A stretch of DNA of 64,000 nt from Microbacterium hibisci (GTDB lineage Bacteria > Actinomycetota > Actinomycetes > Actinomycetales > Microbacteriaceae). The stretch covers positions 395,601 to 459,600 of the forward strand of contig NZ_JADIJC010000002.1 of the NCBI RefSeq assembly GCF_015278255.1. Direction: 5' to 3'. Position numbers and translations under genes: made by a program. Shown piece by piece: positions 1-8,524 of this stretch (position 1 is its first letter; the number at the start of each line of letters is the position of its first letter). The notes beneath the pieces were generated by a model. The model worked only from the letters and a program-made list of their open reading frames with translations, searched no databases and was not told the DNA's origin.

Positions 1-708
1 GCCGCGCGCATCGAGGGCGCCCACGTCGCGGTGCTCACGCCGGACCTCGCGGGGGATCCCTCGCCCGACGGCGGACGCTTCCCGCTTCCCGACCCCGACC
101 GGCTCGCCGCGACGTTGACGCGCTGGGGGATCCGGCGCGGCACCAGCGTCATCGTCGCGGCGAGGACCCCCGCCGACAGCACGATCGCCACGCGCGCGTG
201 GTTCGTGCTCCGCTGGGCGGGGATCGACGACGTGCGGGTCCTGGACGGCGGGCGGGGCGCATGGGTCGCGGCGGGTGGGAGCCTCGGCTCCGGACCTGCG
301 TCGTCCGCAGCAGCGCGGGGAGTGCCGTCCGGTGTCGTCGGTGCGAAGCCCTCGCTGTCGGCGGTCCCGCCGCTCGATGCGGACGGCGCCCGTGACGTCG
401 CGTCGGAGGGGGTCCTCATCGACGCGCGCCCCGAATCCGCCTTCGAGCGCGGCCGCATCCCCGGTGCGGTGAATGCGCCGGGAGGGGCCCTCTTCCGCGA
501 CGGACGCCTTCTTCCCGACGAGGAGCTGCGCCGGTGGGCGGAAGCGCTGGGCGCCGCGCCCGACGCGCCCGTCGCCGCCTACTGCGGCGGAGGCGTGGCG
601 GCCTCCGCGACCGTGTTCGCCCTGCACTCGCTGGGGATCCCCGCGGGACTGTACGTCGGATCCTGGTCGGCGTGGAGCGCCGACTCCGGGCGCCCCGTCG
701 AACGCTGA
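1..708 (+). CDS. Sulfurtransferase with rhodanese domains (5' partial)
   Basis: The reading frame is open back to base 1, so the N-terminus lies outside the window. Two rhodanese-like halves are visible: a first with the inactive-type SVIVAARTP loop, and a second starting near GVLIDARPESAFERGRIPGA and ending in the active loop AAYCGGGVAAS, whose Cys would carry the persulfide. This is the two-domain thiosulfate/3-mercaptopyruvate sulfurtransferase layout (SseA-like), a cytosolic sulfane-sulfur transferase. It converges on the organosulfur-type ABC operon, with stop codons only 4 bp apart. That suggests, but does not prove, a shared role in sulfur metabolism. Confidence 0.85.
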   Translation, partial: AARIEGAHVAVLTPDLAGDPSPDGGRFPLPDPDRLAATLTRWGIRRGTSVIVAARTPADSTIATRAWFVLRWAGIDDVRVLDGGRGAWVAAGGSLGSGPASSAAARGVPSGVVGAKPSLSAVPPLDADGARDVASEGVLIDARPESAFERGRIPGAVNAPGGALFRDGRLLPDEELRRWAEALGAAPDAPVAAYCGGGVAASATVFALHSLGIPAGLYVGSWSAWSADSGRPVER

Positions 709-712
709 GGCG

Positions 713-1495
713 TCACACGTCGGCCGCGGCGAGCGGTCCCGCGTCGAGGTCGCGAAGCGCGTCGTAGATCTCGGCCTCGCGCGACAGCAGGCCCGGCTCG
801 CCCCGGCGTCGCGGCCGCGGCTCGGCGATGTCGAACTCGCGGAAGACGCGCCCCGGGCGAGGCGAGAGGAGGACGACTCTGTCGCCGAGGAAGACCGCCT
901 CGCCGACGTCGTGGGTGACGAAGACCACCGTGCGGCGATCCTCGCTCCAGAGCTGGAGCAGGTCCTGCTGCAGCTGCACCCGCGTGAGGTGGTCGACCGC
1001 TCCGAACGGCTCGTCCATCAGCAGGACCCGCGGGTCGCCCGCGAGAGCGCGCGCGATGCCGGCTCGTTGCCTCATGCCGCCCGAGAGCTGGTGCGGGTAG
1101 TGGTCGCCGAACGCGGCGAGGCCGACGCGGTCGAGCTCGGCGAGCACACGCGCGCGGCGCTCGCTCCGCCCGCCGCGGCGCAGTTCCAGACCGAGACCGA
1201 CGTTGCGCGCGACGGTACGCCACGGATAGAGCGCGGGATCCTGGAAGACCACGCCGAGCTCCGCGCTGGGTCCCGCGAGCGGCGCGCCACGATACCGGAT
1301 GGTGCCCGCATCCGCAGACTGGAGACCGGCGAGCAGCTCGAGGAGCGTGCTCTTGCCGCATCCGCTCGGGCCGAGCAGCACGAGGAACTCGCCGTCGCGA
1401 ACCTCGAGGTCGATGTCGTCGAGTGCGAGCGTGGGGGGCGTGCCCGGGTACACCCGGGACACGCCCGCCACGTCGAAGACGGGAGACGCCGTCAC
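713..1495 (-). CDS. ABC transporter ATP-binding protein, SsuB/TauB-like
   Basis: The 260-residue ATPase has all nucleotide-binding motifs: Walker A GPSGCGKST near residue 42, a Q-loop at VVFQDPALYPWRTV, signature LSGGMRQR, Walker B VLLMDEPFGAVD and the switch His in VTHD. The QDPALYPWRTV segment and the TRVQLQQDLLQLW region are typical of the nitrate/sulfonate/taurine importer family. Its start overlaps the stop of the binding-protein gene by 4 bp (ATGA), so the two are translationally coupled. It should energise the permease at 2588-3478. Substrate is inferred only from family and from the neighbouring monooxygenase. Confidence 0.9.
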   Translation of the reverse strand: MTASPVFDVAGVSRVYPGTPPTLALDDIDLEVRDGEFLVLLGPSGCGKSTLLELLAGLQSADAGTIRYRGAPLAGPSAELGVVFQDPALYPWRTVARNVGLGLELRRGGRSERRARVLAELDRVGLAAFGDHYPHQLSGGMRQRAGIARALAGDPRVLLMDEPFGAVDHLTRVQLQQDLLQLWSEDRRTVVFVTHDVGEAVFLGDRVVLLSPRPGRVFREFDIAEPRPRRRGEPGLLSREAEIYDALRDLDAGPLAAADV

Positions 1496-2556
1496 TCGCC
1501 GGCCTCCGCGTCGGCCGTCTTGGGGTCGGGATACACGAAGTCGTACACGTACTCCTCCGGGACGTGGCTCAGATCGATGTACTTCTCGGCGTCGTAGTAG
1601 TCGTCCTGATGCCCGACCTCGATCTCGATGCGCTGACTCTCCTCGATCGCCTCGAGGTCGATCGCGGCGTTGCCCTCCCAGATCACGTCCTCGAGCTCGA
1701 TCGCCTGGCGCACCGCCTCCGGATCGATCGTCGACAGCTTCTCCTGGAGCCAGGGGATGTAGTCGTCGTAGTTCGCCTTGGCGTACTCGTACGCGCGGTA
1801 ATAGACGCGCAGTCCGGCTTCGAGCACTTCAGGCTCGTTCGCGATCGTCACGTCCCCGGCGATCAGATCACCGGTCTGATAGGTCGGCAGGTACTCCCAT
1901 CCGCGCGCGAGCGTCACCGACTTGCCCTCGAGTTCGCCGAGCGCCGCGAACGGCTGGTGGATGATCGTGGCGTCGACCTGCCCCGTGCTGAGGGCGCCGT
2001 AGGCGGTCTCCTGCACACCCGACTCGACCAGGGTGACGTCGTCCGCCGAGATGCCGTGCGCGTCCAGGATCTTGATCGCGTAGGTCTCCAGACCCGACCC
2101 GGCGACGCCGATGCCGACAGTCTTCCCCTCCAGTTCCTCGACCGTCTCGATGCCTTCGCGGGCGATGAGCCAGAACGGGCCCTTGCTGCGGAAGCCCGCT
2201 CCGACGATCTTGATGGGCGCCCCGTTCGCCGCAGCACGCAGGTGCGACGTCGTCGGACCGAACGCGAAGGTGATGTCGCCCGCGCCCGCCGAGACCACCG
2301 CGTCGCTGGTCTGGACCCATTCGACCTGCAGCCCCTCCTCCTCGAAGAAGCCGTTCTCCTCGGCGTAGACGAGGGGGAGCTGGGTGTAGCTCGTGGAGTC
2401 CGGCAGCCGGATCGTGGTCAGCTCGGACGCGGTCCCGGCGGGATCTTGGGCTTCAGCCGCCGGGGCGGCGCAGCCGCTGAGCGCGAGCAGTGCGACCAGC
2501 GCGGCGAGTGGCGCGGCCGTGCCCGTGCGAAGGGTCGGGCGGTGCAGGGTGTTCAT
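1492..2556 (-). CDS. ABC substrate-binding lipoprotein, sulfonate/nitrate/taurine family
   Basis: A 354-residue SsuA/NMT1-like binding protein. The N-terminus is a lipoprotein signal: basic start, hydrophobic run and lipobox LALSGC, with Cys near residue 29. The mature part begins with TIRLPDSTSYTQLPLVYAEE, the usual opening of this family, where the ligand sits between two lobes, followed by FFEEEGLQVEW. The conserved VGIGVAGSGLETYAIKIL segment is the middle of the fold. It lies between permease and ATPase genes in a single minus-strand operon. Likely ligands are aliphatic sulfonates or related organosulfur compounds, but nitrate-, pyrimidine- and riboflavin-type ligands also occur in this family. 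Confidence 0.88.
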   Translation of the reverse strand: MNTLHRPTLRTGTAAPLAALVALLALSGCAAPAAEAQDPAGTASELTTIRLPDSTSYTQLPLVYAEENGFFEEEGLQVEWVQTSDAVVSAGAGDITFAFGPTTSHLRAAANGAPIKIVGAGFRSKGPFWLIAREGIETVEELEGKTVGIGVAGSGLETYAIKILDAHGISADDVTLVESGVQETAYGALSTGQVDATIIHQPFAALGELEGKSVTLARGWEYLPTYQTGDLIAGDVTIANEPEVLEAGLRVYYRAYEYAKANYDDYIPWLQEKLSTIDPEAVRQAIELEDVIWEGNAAIDLEAIEESQRIEIEVGHQDDYYDAEKYIDLSHVPEEYVYDFVYPDPKTADAEAGE

Positions 2557-2587
2557 GAGGTCTCCTTGGTGTGTGGGTGTGTGGGTC

Positions 2588-3478
2588 TCACGCGTACTTC
2601 CACCGCAGCAGCACCTTGCGCTCGAGGAGGTTCACGAGCCCGATGATGGCGACGGCGAAGACCGTGACGTAGAGGACGAGGGCGAACAGGCTCGGGGTGT
2701 CGTAGAGCCCGGTCGCCCGGTTGAAGAGGTAGCCGAGCCCGCCCGTCGAAGCGACGATCTCCGCGAACAGCGTTCCGACGAGGATCCCCGCACCCTCGAG
2801 CCGCACGGCAGTGAAGATCGACGTGGACGCCGAGGGCAGGATCACCTTGAACACGATCTGCCGTCGAGACGCCCCGTTGGCCTGCGCGACCTTGACATGG
2901 CGCGGGTCGACCTGCTTGATCCCGGCGATCGTCGAGAACATCGGCAGGAAGACCGAGAAGAGGAAGACGACCGCGATCTTGTGGTCGACGCCGATGCCCA
3001 GGTAGAGCGTGAGCAGGGGGATGATCGTCACCTTGGGGATGGCATAGAGTGCGCTGACGTACGGGCTGAAGAAGCGGCCGGCGATGCTCGACAGGCCGAA
3101 CCAGACTCCGAGCGCGATGCCGACGACGATGCCGAGCGTCGTGCCGACGACGCCCGCGTACAGCGTCAGCCCGGTATGGAAGAACAGGTCCTGCTCGGTC
3201 ACGAGCACCGGGAACTGCTGGATGATCTGCGACGGCGACGCGAGGTAGATCGGCGCCACGATCCCGGCATCCACCACGTACTGAGCGGTCAGGACGATCC
3301 CGGCGAGAAGAGCCACCTGGCAGGTGAGGATCGCGGCGGCGACCCGCCGCTCGCGAGGGGCCCGGCGACGCCGGACTCGTCGTCGGGGCGATGGCGCGGC
3401 CAGCACGTCGGACGCCACGGGCAGGGTCACCCCGGCGACGCCCGACGGCTGTCCCGGCCGTTCGAGGACGCTGGTCAT
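2588..3478 (-). CDS. ABC transporter permease, SsuC-like
   Basis: A 296-residue inner-membrane permease with about six hydrophobic segments: residues 50-70, 105-130 and 145-170, then the rest towards the C-terminus. The EAA-type coupling loop is HVKVAQANGASRRQIVFKVILPSA, which docks on the ATPase. The final GLVNLLERKVLLRWKYA is the standard SsuC/TauC ending. The N-terminal 50 residues are a basic Arg-rich cytosolic tail. It sits 10 bp after the monooxygenase gene and 31 bp before the binding-protein gene, in the same operon. Confidence 0.9.
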   Translation of the reverse strand: MTSVLERPGQPSGVAGVTLPVASDVLAAPSPRRRVRRRRAPRERRVAAAILTCQVALLAGIVLTAQYVVDAGIVAPIYLASPSQIIQQFPVLVTEQDLFFHTGLTLYAGVVGTTLGIVVGIALGVWFGLSSIAGRFFSPYVSALYAIPKVTIIPLLTLYLGIGVDHKIAVVFLFSVFLPMFSTIAGIKQVDPRHVKVAQANGASRRQIVFKVILPSASTSIFTAVRLEGAGILVGTLFAEIVASTGGLGYLFNRATGLYDTPSLFALVLYVTVFAVAIIGLVNLLERKVLLRWKYA

Positions 3479-3488
3479 GGGACGCCGC

Positions 3489-4931
3489 TCAGCCGCCGAC
3501 GCGCTCGGCGGCGGCGTCCGCTGCCGTGAGACGCGGATCCACGTCGTCGGGCGTCGTGCCGAGATTGCCCTCGAGCGTGGTCGACTCGTACTCGGTGCGG
3601 AAGATGCCTCGCCGCTGCAGCTCGGGGATCACGAGGTCGACGAAGGCATCGGCCGGGCCTCGGTGATACGGCGGGAAGAGCTGCACGCCGTCGAGTGCCT
3701 CCGCCTCGAGGTGGGTCTCGAGCCAGTTCGAGATCTTCTGCGCGTCTCCCACGAGTGCGCCCTGCGCGTACCGATGGTTGAGGGTGAACCGGTACAGCTC
3801 GCCGAGAGTCAGGTCTTCGTCACCCAGGGTGTCGAAGACGACCTCCCGCAGCCACGTCCGGTCGTCGCCGTTCTGACGGGGCTGGCCCTCGCGGTGCCGG
3901 CCGCGCGCATCTTCCTCGACGAGCTGCGTGAGGCTGTCGGGACCCACGTCGTCGATGCTGAGGACGTTCAGCACCTTCTCGTCCTCGCTCACGCCGGCGA
4001 GGTCGACCCCGAAGGCTCGCGAGTACGCGGCCGGAATCTGGGTCGTCACCTGGAACCGCTCGATCTCGCGGAACTTCTCGCGCGCCTCCCGCAGGGTGCC
4101 GCCCACGTAGAACGTCACGCCGGGGATGATCTTGAACGTCTCGGGATCGCGTCCTCGGGCGGCGACGAGCGACTTGAGGCGCCGATACTCTTCTCGGCCC
4201 TCCTCGAGCCCGAAGTACGGGGAGAAGCGGACCTGAGCGAGGTCGGCGCCGTAGGCGAGCGACGCGTCGGAGGTGCCCACGTGCACGTTGGGTATCTGCT
4301 TCTGCACGGGCGGCGGGGCGTTGAGGGGTCCGCGCACCTCGAAGAACTCGCCGGAGAAGTCGATGCGACGCCACGAGTCCGGTCGCACCAGCACCCCGTT
4401 CGCCTTGTCATCCAGCACGAAGTCCCGGTCCCAGCTGTGCAGCAGCTGGTTGAGCACCACCGTGAACTCGCGTGCTCGCGCGTACTTGGTGTCGTCGTCC
4501 GGAACCAGCGTCTTTCCGAAGTTGAGGTCCGGACGGCCGGCGCGGTCGATGCCGAAGACGACGTTGAGCGCAGCGCGCCCCTGCGAGAAGTTGTCCAGCG
4601 TGGCGATCTGCCGCGCGACGAGGTAGGGGTGCTCGAAGGACGAGTTGACCGAGACCAGGAATCCGACGTTGCGGGTGATCGCGGCGGCGTACCCCGCGAA
4701 GACCGCGCTGTCCCAGCGGTGGATCCGCTGGAGCGCATCGGGCTCCGCGCTCAGAGCGGAGCCGGCGAAGATGTAGTCCAGCTTCCCGCGCTCGGCGATG
4801 CGTGCGATGTCGATGATGACGCTCGGATCGATGAGCCCCTGACTGTTCGCCTCGGGCAGTCTCCACGCGCGCAGGTCCCAGCCCGTGCCGTATGCGGCCA
4901 GACCGATGCGGAGCTTCTTCTTGTGTGCCAT
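3489..4931 (-). CDS. FMN-dependent monooxygenase, NtaA/SnaA/DszA (bacterial luciferase-like) family
   Basis: The 480-residue protein has the features of the NtaA/SnaA/DszA/SoxA flavin monooxygenases: an N-terminal LRIGLAAYGTG strand, LDYIFAG, the TLDNFSQGRAALNVV segment, and a C-terminal VQLFPPYHRGPADAFVDLVIPELQRRGIFRTEY ending. These enzymes use FMNH2 from a separate reductase to oxidise a carbon next to S or N. First gene of an operon with an SsuABC-like importer, so it probably cleaves an imported sulfonate, sulfone or thioether. No flavin reductase gene is nearby. An AGGGA Shine-Dalgarno lies about 10 nt before the ATG. Confidence 0.85.
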   Translation of the reverse strand: MAHKKKLRIGLAAYGTGWDLRAWRLPEANSQGLIDPSVIIDIARIAERGKLDYIFAGSALSAEPDALQRIHRWDSAVFAGYAAAITRNVGFLVSVNSSFEHPYLVARQIATLDNFSQGRAALNVVFGIDRAGRPDLNFGKTLVPDDDTKYARAREFTVVLNQLLHSWDRDFVLDDKANGVLVRPDSWRRIDFSGEFFEVRGPLNAPPPVQKQIPNVHVGTSDASLAYGADLAQVRFSPYFGLEEGREEYRRLKSLVAARGRDPETFKIIPGVTFYVGGTLREAREKFREIERFQVTTQIPAAYSRAFGVDLAGVSEDEKVLNVLSIDDVGPDSLTQLVEEDARGRHREGQPRQNGDDRTWLREVVFDTLGDEDLTLGELYRFTLNHRYAQGALVGDAQKISNWLETHLEAEALDGVQLFPPYHRGPADAFVDLVIPELQRRGIFRTEYESTTLEGNLGTTPDDVDPRLTAADAAAERVGG

Positions 4932-5035
4932 GTCGCCGTCCCTTCCGGTGCTTGATCCGGCGGATGGGCCGGATGCAGCGACCGTACGAGGACGCCCCGA
5001 GGCGGTGAGCGTGTGCGTGTCACCCTGGGCAACGG

Positions 5036-5054
5036 CATGTCACAGGGCGACATG
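5036..5054. promoter_or_regulatory. Inverted repeat upstream of the monooxygenase/ABC operon
   Basis: CATGTC and GACATG form a 6-bp inverted repeat around a 7-bp spacer, about 105 bp before the monooxygenase start and just after the menC stop. Spacing and symmetry fit a dimeric repressor or activator site, for example for a sulfur-status regulator. No regulator gene is adjacent, so assignment is open. A TACGGT that could serve as the operon -10 lies nearer the gene on the minus strand. Confidence 0.3.
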
Positions 5055-5085
5055 TCGCGTCATGCGGGTTGACGCCGTCGCGTGG

Positions 5086-6093
5086 TCAGCGCTGAGAATC
5101 CAGCACGGCGTGGCACCGCGCGAGGCGGTCGAGCCACCACTGGCGGCGGTCGGCGGGTGCCGCGTGCGCGTCGAGCAGCCCCGGGTCGGGGGTCACGCGC
5201 CCCGTCGGCAGGGCGCCCGTCCGCGGCGCGAGCGGCGGATCCACGACGTCGGCGGTGAACAGCGAGGCGGTGCCGAGGCCGCAGTCGTAGTCGAGCTCGG
5301 GGAGCGCGGCGGCCAGTGCCACGCCCATCGACAGGCCCACCGAGGTGTCGAGCGCGCTCGACACGACCGCCGGCAGGCCGGCCGCGGCGACGATCTCGAG
5401 GGCCCGGCGCACGCCGCCGAGCGGCTGCGCCTTGATGACGAGCAGGTCGGCGGCGCCCGCGCGCGCGACCGCGAGCGGGTCGGTCGCCTTGCGCACGCTC
5501 TCGTCGGCGGCGATCGGGATGCCCATGTACTTCACGCGACGGCGCAGCTCGGCGAGCTCGTCGACGCTCGCGCACGGCTGCTCGGCGTACTCGAGGTCGA
5601 ACTCCGCGAGCGCGTGCAGCGCGCGCTCGGCCTCGTCGACGTTCCACGCGCCGTTGGCGTCGATCCGCACGCGCCCCTCCGGCCCCATCGCCTCGCGTAC
5701 CGCGCGCACCCGCGCCACGTCGTCGGCGAGCACCTGGCCCGGCTCCGCCACCTTGACCTTCGCGGTGCGGCAGCCGTCGAAGCGGGCGAGGACTCCGGAA
5801 ACGGATGCCGCAGCCACCGCGGGCACCGTCGCGTTGACGCCGACGCGTTCACGCAGGGCCGCGGGTCGCGGCATCCGTGCATCCTCGATCGCCGCCGCCA
5901 GCCACGTCGATGCCTCCTCGTCGCCGTATTCCGTGAACGGCGAGAACTCGGCCCAGCCCTCCGGGCCCTCGAAGAGGAGGGCCTCACGGACGTCGACGCC
6001 CCGGAACCGCGTGGCCAACGGCAGTGCCACCACGCGCGCGGTCGCGAGGATCTCATCGAGCGGGGGGAGCGGGCTGCTGATCACGTCCTCCAT
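5086..6093 (-). CDS. menC: o-Succinylbenzoate synthase
   Basis: A 335-residue enolase-superfamily enzyme that dehydrates SHCHC to o-succinylbenzoate in menaquinone synthesis. The catalytic set is visible: KVK (TAKVKVAE, near residue 115), metal ligands in RIDANGAW, EYAEQP and AADES, and the second catalytic Lys in LVIKAQPLGG. Length matches the actinobacterial, shorter MenC type. It stands apart from the other men genes, 12 kb from menB, on the opposite strand. No convincing -10 box sits 6 nt before the ATG, unlike many neighbours. Confidence 0.93.
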   Translation of the reverse strand: MEDVISSPLPPLDEILATARVVALPLATRFRGVDVREALLFEGPEGWAEFSPFTEYGDEEASTWLAAAIEDARMPRPAALRERVGVNATVPAVAAASVSGVLARFDGCRTAKVKVAEPGQVLADDVARVRAVREAMGPEGRVRIDANGAWNVDEAERALHALAEFDLEYAEQPCASVDELAELRRRVKYMGIPIAADESVRKATDPLAVARAGAADLLVIKAQPLGGVRRALEIVAAAGLPAVVSSALDTSVGLSMGVALAAALPELDYDCGLGTASLFTADVVDPPLAPRTGALPTGRVTPDPGLLDAHAAPADRRQWWLDRLARCHAVLDSQR

Positions 6094-6142
6094 CCTGGCC
6101 CGTCACATCGCCTGGGCGCGATCCTCAGAGAACATTGTGTTC

Positions 6143-6172
6143 TTGACGATGGTGTGTGGCACACAGTATGGT
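6143..6172 (+). promoter_or_regulatory. padR promoter with overlapping palindromic operator
   Basis: TTGACG (6143-6148) and TATGGT (6167-6172) are a good -35/-10 pair with an 18-bp spacer; transcription would start within a base or two of the padR ATG at 6180. The spacer contains TGTGTG-G-CACACA (6153-6165), a perfect 6-bp inverted repeat about one base. PadR dimers commonly bind such sites and repress their own operons, so autoregulation is the simplest reading. Confidence 0.6.
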
Positions 6173-6179
6173 GTGAGAC

Positions 6180-6515
6180 ATGACAGAGACCGAGATCCTC
6201 GAGACGCACCTGCAGGAGCTGCGCCGCGGCACCGTGGTGCTCGCCTGCCTGCGGCTGCTCGAGACGCCGGGGTACGGCTACGGGCTCCTCGAAGAGCTGG
6301 GGGAGCGCGGCTTCCCCACCGACGCCAACACCCTCTACCCGCTGCTGCGCCGCTTGGAGAAGCAGGGGTACCTCACGAGCGAGTGGAACACCGACGAGTC
6401 CCGTCCGCGCAAGTTCTACCGCACCAGCGCCGCCGGCTCGCGCCTGGCGTCCGCTCTCACCGACGACTTCCGCGCGATCGCGTCGGCGATCGACGACCTT
6501 CCTCAGGAGAACTGA
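6180..6515 (+). CDS. PadR family transcriptional regulator
   Basis: A 111-residue PadR protein: a winged helix with TPGYGYGLLEELGERGFPTDANTLYPLLRRLEKQGYL (the GYGLLEEL helix, the NTLYPLLRRLE recognition helix, and a wing ending in RKFYRTSAAG), followed by a short C-terminal helix for dimerisation. It is one base from the downstream membrane-protein gene. PadR plus HAAS/DUF1700-type membrane protein is a recurrent pair in Gram-positives, where the regulator controls the membrane protein in response to envelope or compound stress. Confidence 0.92.
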   Translation: MTETEILETHLQELRRGTVVLACLRLLETPGYGYGLLEELGERGFPTDANTLYPLLRRLEKQGYLTSEWNTDESRPRKFYRTSAAGSRLASALTDDFRAIASAIDDLPQEN

Positions 6516-6516
6516 C

Positions 6517-7479
6517 ATGCACACCACGACCCCCGCCACCCTCACCGACCGCTACGTCGACGCCGCGACCCGGAGTATCCCCGAGAACCAGCGGCCCGAC
6601 CTCGCCGCCGAGCTGCGCGGCTCCATCGACGATCAGATCGAGGCGCGCATCGCCGAAGGCGAAGACCCCGCCTCGGCGGAGCGCGCGGTGCTCACCGACC
6701 TCGGCGACCCCGACAAGCTCGCCGCGCAGTACGCCGATCGCCCGCTGTGGCTGGTCGGGCCGAAGTACTTCCTCGACTGGTGGCGGCTGCTGAAGCTGCT
6801 TCTCTCCATCGTCCCCGCCTGCGTCGCCTGCGGCCTGTCGCTCGCGCTGGTGCTCGACGGCCAGTCGTTCGGCGAGATCGTCGGCACCGTGGTGCCGGTC
6901 CTGCTGTCGGTCGTGGTGCACCTGGCGTTCTGGACGACGCTCGTGTTCGTGGTCCTCGAGCGCAGCGGACAGGACACTCTCAACGGCTCTCGCTGGTCGC
7001 CCGACCAGCTGCCCGAGCCGCGTCAGCGCGGAGCCGGCCTCGGCGACATGATCACGTCGCTGGCGTTCCTCGCGATCATGGTGGGCGTCGTGCTGTGGGA
7101 CCTGTTCGTCGGCTTCGTGCCGACCGACCCGGGTCTGTCGTTCCTCGACCCGGCGCTGTGGCCGGGGTGGATTCTCGCGCTCTTCGCGGTGATGGCGCTC
7201 GAGGCGGTGCTCGCGATCGTGGTCTACGCGGTCGGTCGGTGGACGATCGGTCTCGCCGTGGCCAACGGCATCCTGAACCTCGTCATCGCGGTGCCGGCGC
7301 TGTGGCTGCTGTTCGAGGGACGCCTGATCAACCCCGCGTTCTTCCCGACGATCATCCCCGACGGCGGCGCGGAGGTCGGCGCGATCGTCTCGGTGGTCCT
7401 CGGGTTCGTGTTCGCGGGCGTCGCGATCTGGGACACGGTGGATGCCTCGCTCAAGGCGGTGCGCGCGCGTCGGCTGTGA
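6517..7479 (+). CDS. HAAS-domain membrane protein paired with PadR
   Basis: 320 residues. The first 80 form a helical cytosolic HAAS-like domain (DRYVDAATRSIPENQRPDLAAELRGSIDDQIEAR, then a LGDPDKLAAQYAD turn) that in other bacteria interacts with or follows PadR. About six hydrophobic segments follow, beginning near residues 95, 125, 180, 215, 240 and 285. No catalytic motif is seen. Start ATG lies one base after the padR stop, so this is a two-gene operon. The function is unknown; sensing or envelope maintenance is inferred from the pairing. Confidence 0.75.
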   Translation: MHTTTPATLTDRYVDAATRSIPENQRPDLAAELRGSIDDQIEARIAEGEDPASAERAVLTDLGDPDKLAAQYADRPLWLVGPKYFLDWWRLLKLLLSIVPACVACGLSLALVLDGQSFGEIVGTVVPVLLSVVVHLAFWTTLVFVVLERSGQDTLNGSRWSPDQLPEPRQRGAGLGDMITSLAFLAIMVGVVLWDLFVGFVPTDPGLSFLDPALWPGWILALFAVMALEAVLAIVVYAVGRWTIGLAVANGILNLVIAVPALWLLFEGRLINPAFFPTIIPDGGAEVGAIVSVVLGFVFAGVAIWDTVDASLKAVRARRL

Positions 7480-7504
7480 CGCGCGTCCTCAATCGAGGGC
7501 CAGC

Positions 7505-7548
7505 GCCGAGATGCGGACCGGAACGGGCTTTCCGGTCCGCATCTCGGC
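7505..7548. terminator. Strong hairpin after the PadR operon
   Basis: A 19-bp perfect stem (7505-7523 with 7530-7548) closes a 6-nt loop, directly after the PadR operon and before the promoter of the next gene. There is no U-run. In this genome hairpins without U-runs sit in terminator positions repeatedly, so termination is likely but could be Rho-assisted. Confidence 0.65.
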
Positions 7549-7599
7549 TCATTGCCTCGAACGAGGACCACCCCCTCGCGGCGGCCCTAGTCTTTCCCC

Positions 7600-8397
7600 A
7601 TGCCCCTCCTCGATACTCCTGTGCGCCTCGGCGTGCAGCTGCAGCCCCAGCACGCCCCCTACGCCTCGTTCCGCGACGCGGTGCTTCGCCTCGAGGAGAT
7701 GGGCGTCGACGTCCTGTTCAACTGGGACCACTTCTTCCCGCTCACGGGCGACCCCGAGGGCCTGCACTTCGAGTCGTGGACGATGCTCGCCGCGTGGGCC
7801 GAGCAGACCGAGCGCGTCGAGTTCGGGGCGCTCGTCAACTGCAACAGCTACCGCAACCCCGACCTGCAGGCCGACATGGCCCGCACCATCGACCACATCT
7901 CGGCGAAGGACGGCGTCGGCCGCTTCATCTTCGCCACCGGCTCGGGCTGGTTCGCCCGCGACTACGAGGAGTACGGCTACGAGTTCGGCACCGCCGGCTC
8001 GCGACTGGACGACCTCGCCGCCGGCCTCGAGCGCATCGAGGCGCGCTGGCAGAAGCTCAATCCGGCGCCGACGCGTGACATCCCGGTGATGATCGGCGGC
8101 TCGGGCGAGCAGAAGACGCTGCGCCTCGTCGCGCGGCACGCCGACATGTGGCACAGCTTCGTCCGCCCCGACCAGCTGCCGCACAAGCTCGAGGTCATCG
8201 AGCGCTGGGCCGACCGCGAGCAGCGCGACACCTCGAACCTCGTGATCTCCAACGAGCTGCACGGCCGCGACGAAGGCTTCGCCGACGAGCTGCATGCCGC
8301 GGGCGTGCGCCTCTTCACCCTCGGCTTCCACGGCCCCGACTGGGACTACGACCTCATCCGGTCGTGGCTGCGCTGGCGCGACGCCAAGAACGCCTGA
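7600..8397 (+). CDS. LLM-class F420-dependent oxidoreductase
   Basis: A 265-residue luciferase-like TIM-barrel protein: VRLGVQLQPQHAPYASFRDAVLRLEEMGVDVLFNWDHF at the start, then a LVNCNSYRNPDLQADMARTIDHIS segment and IPVMIGGSGEQKTLRLVARHADMWHSF, the typical cofactor-phosphate part. Actinobacterial members use F420 rather than FMN, but the substrate cannot be read from sequence. A TAGTCT -10 (7588-7593) ends exactly 6 nt before the ATG, so the mRNA is expected to be leaderless and the start is well supported. Confidence 0.85.
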   Translation: MPLLDTPVRLGVQLQPQHAPYASFRDAVLRLEEMGVDVLFNWDHFFPLTGDPEGLHFESWTMLAAWAEQTERVEFGALVNCNSYRNPDLQADMARTIDHISAKDGVGRFIFATGSGWFARDYEEYGYEFGTAGSRLDDLAAGLERIEARWQKLNPAPTRDIPVMIGGSGEQKTLRLVARHADMWHSFVRPDQLPHKLEVIERWADREQRDTSNLVISNELHGRDEGFADELHAAGVRLFTLGFHGPDWDYDLIRSWLRWRDAKNA

Positions 8398-8450
8398 CCC
8401 ACCCGCCGCGCATCGGCCGACGCCGGCTGCCGGCCGGGCGACAGGAGGGG

Positions 8451-8494
8451 ACGGATGCCGGGGGCCGGGGCGCGCGCCGGGTCGCGGCATCCGT
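8451..8494. terminator. CGGATGCC-type hairpin before metH
   Basis: ACGGATGCCG (8451-8460) pairs perfectly with CGGCATCCGT (8485-8494) around a G/C-rich loop that can pair further. It follows the oxidoreductase gene and precedes the metH promoter, so it probably ends the upstream transcript. It belongs to the recurrent CGGATGCC hairpin set in this window. Confidence 0.55.
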
Positions 8495-8524
8495 CACGAA
8501 AGGGAACACCGCCCGCCCGCGAAC

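Noticed and set aside
1492..2556. Nitrate/nitrite importer instead of organosulfur importer
   Set aside because: No nitrate reductase or assimilation gene nearby; the coupled flavin monooxygenase makes an organosulfur or similar substrate more likely, though not proven.
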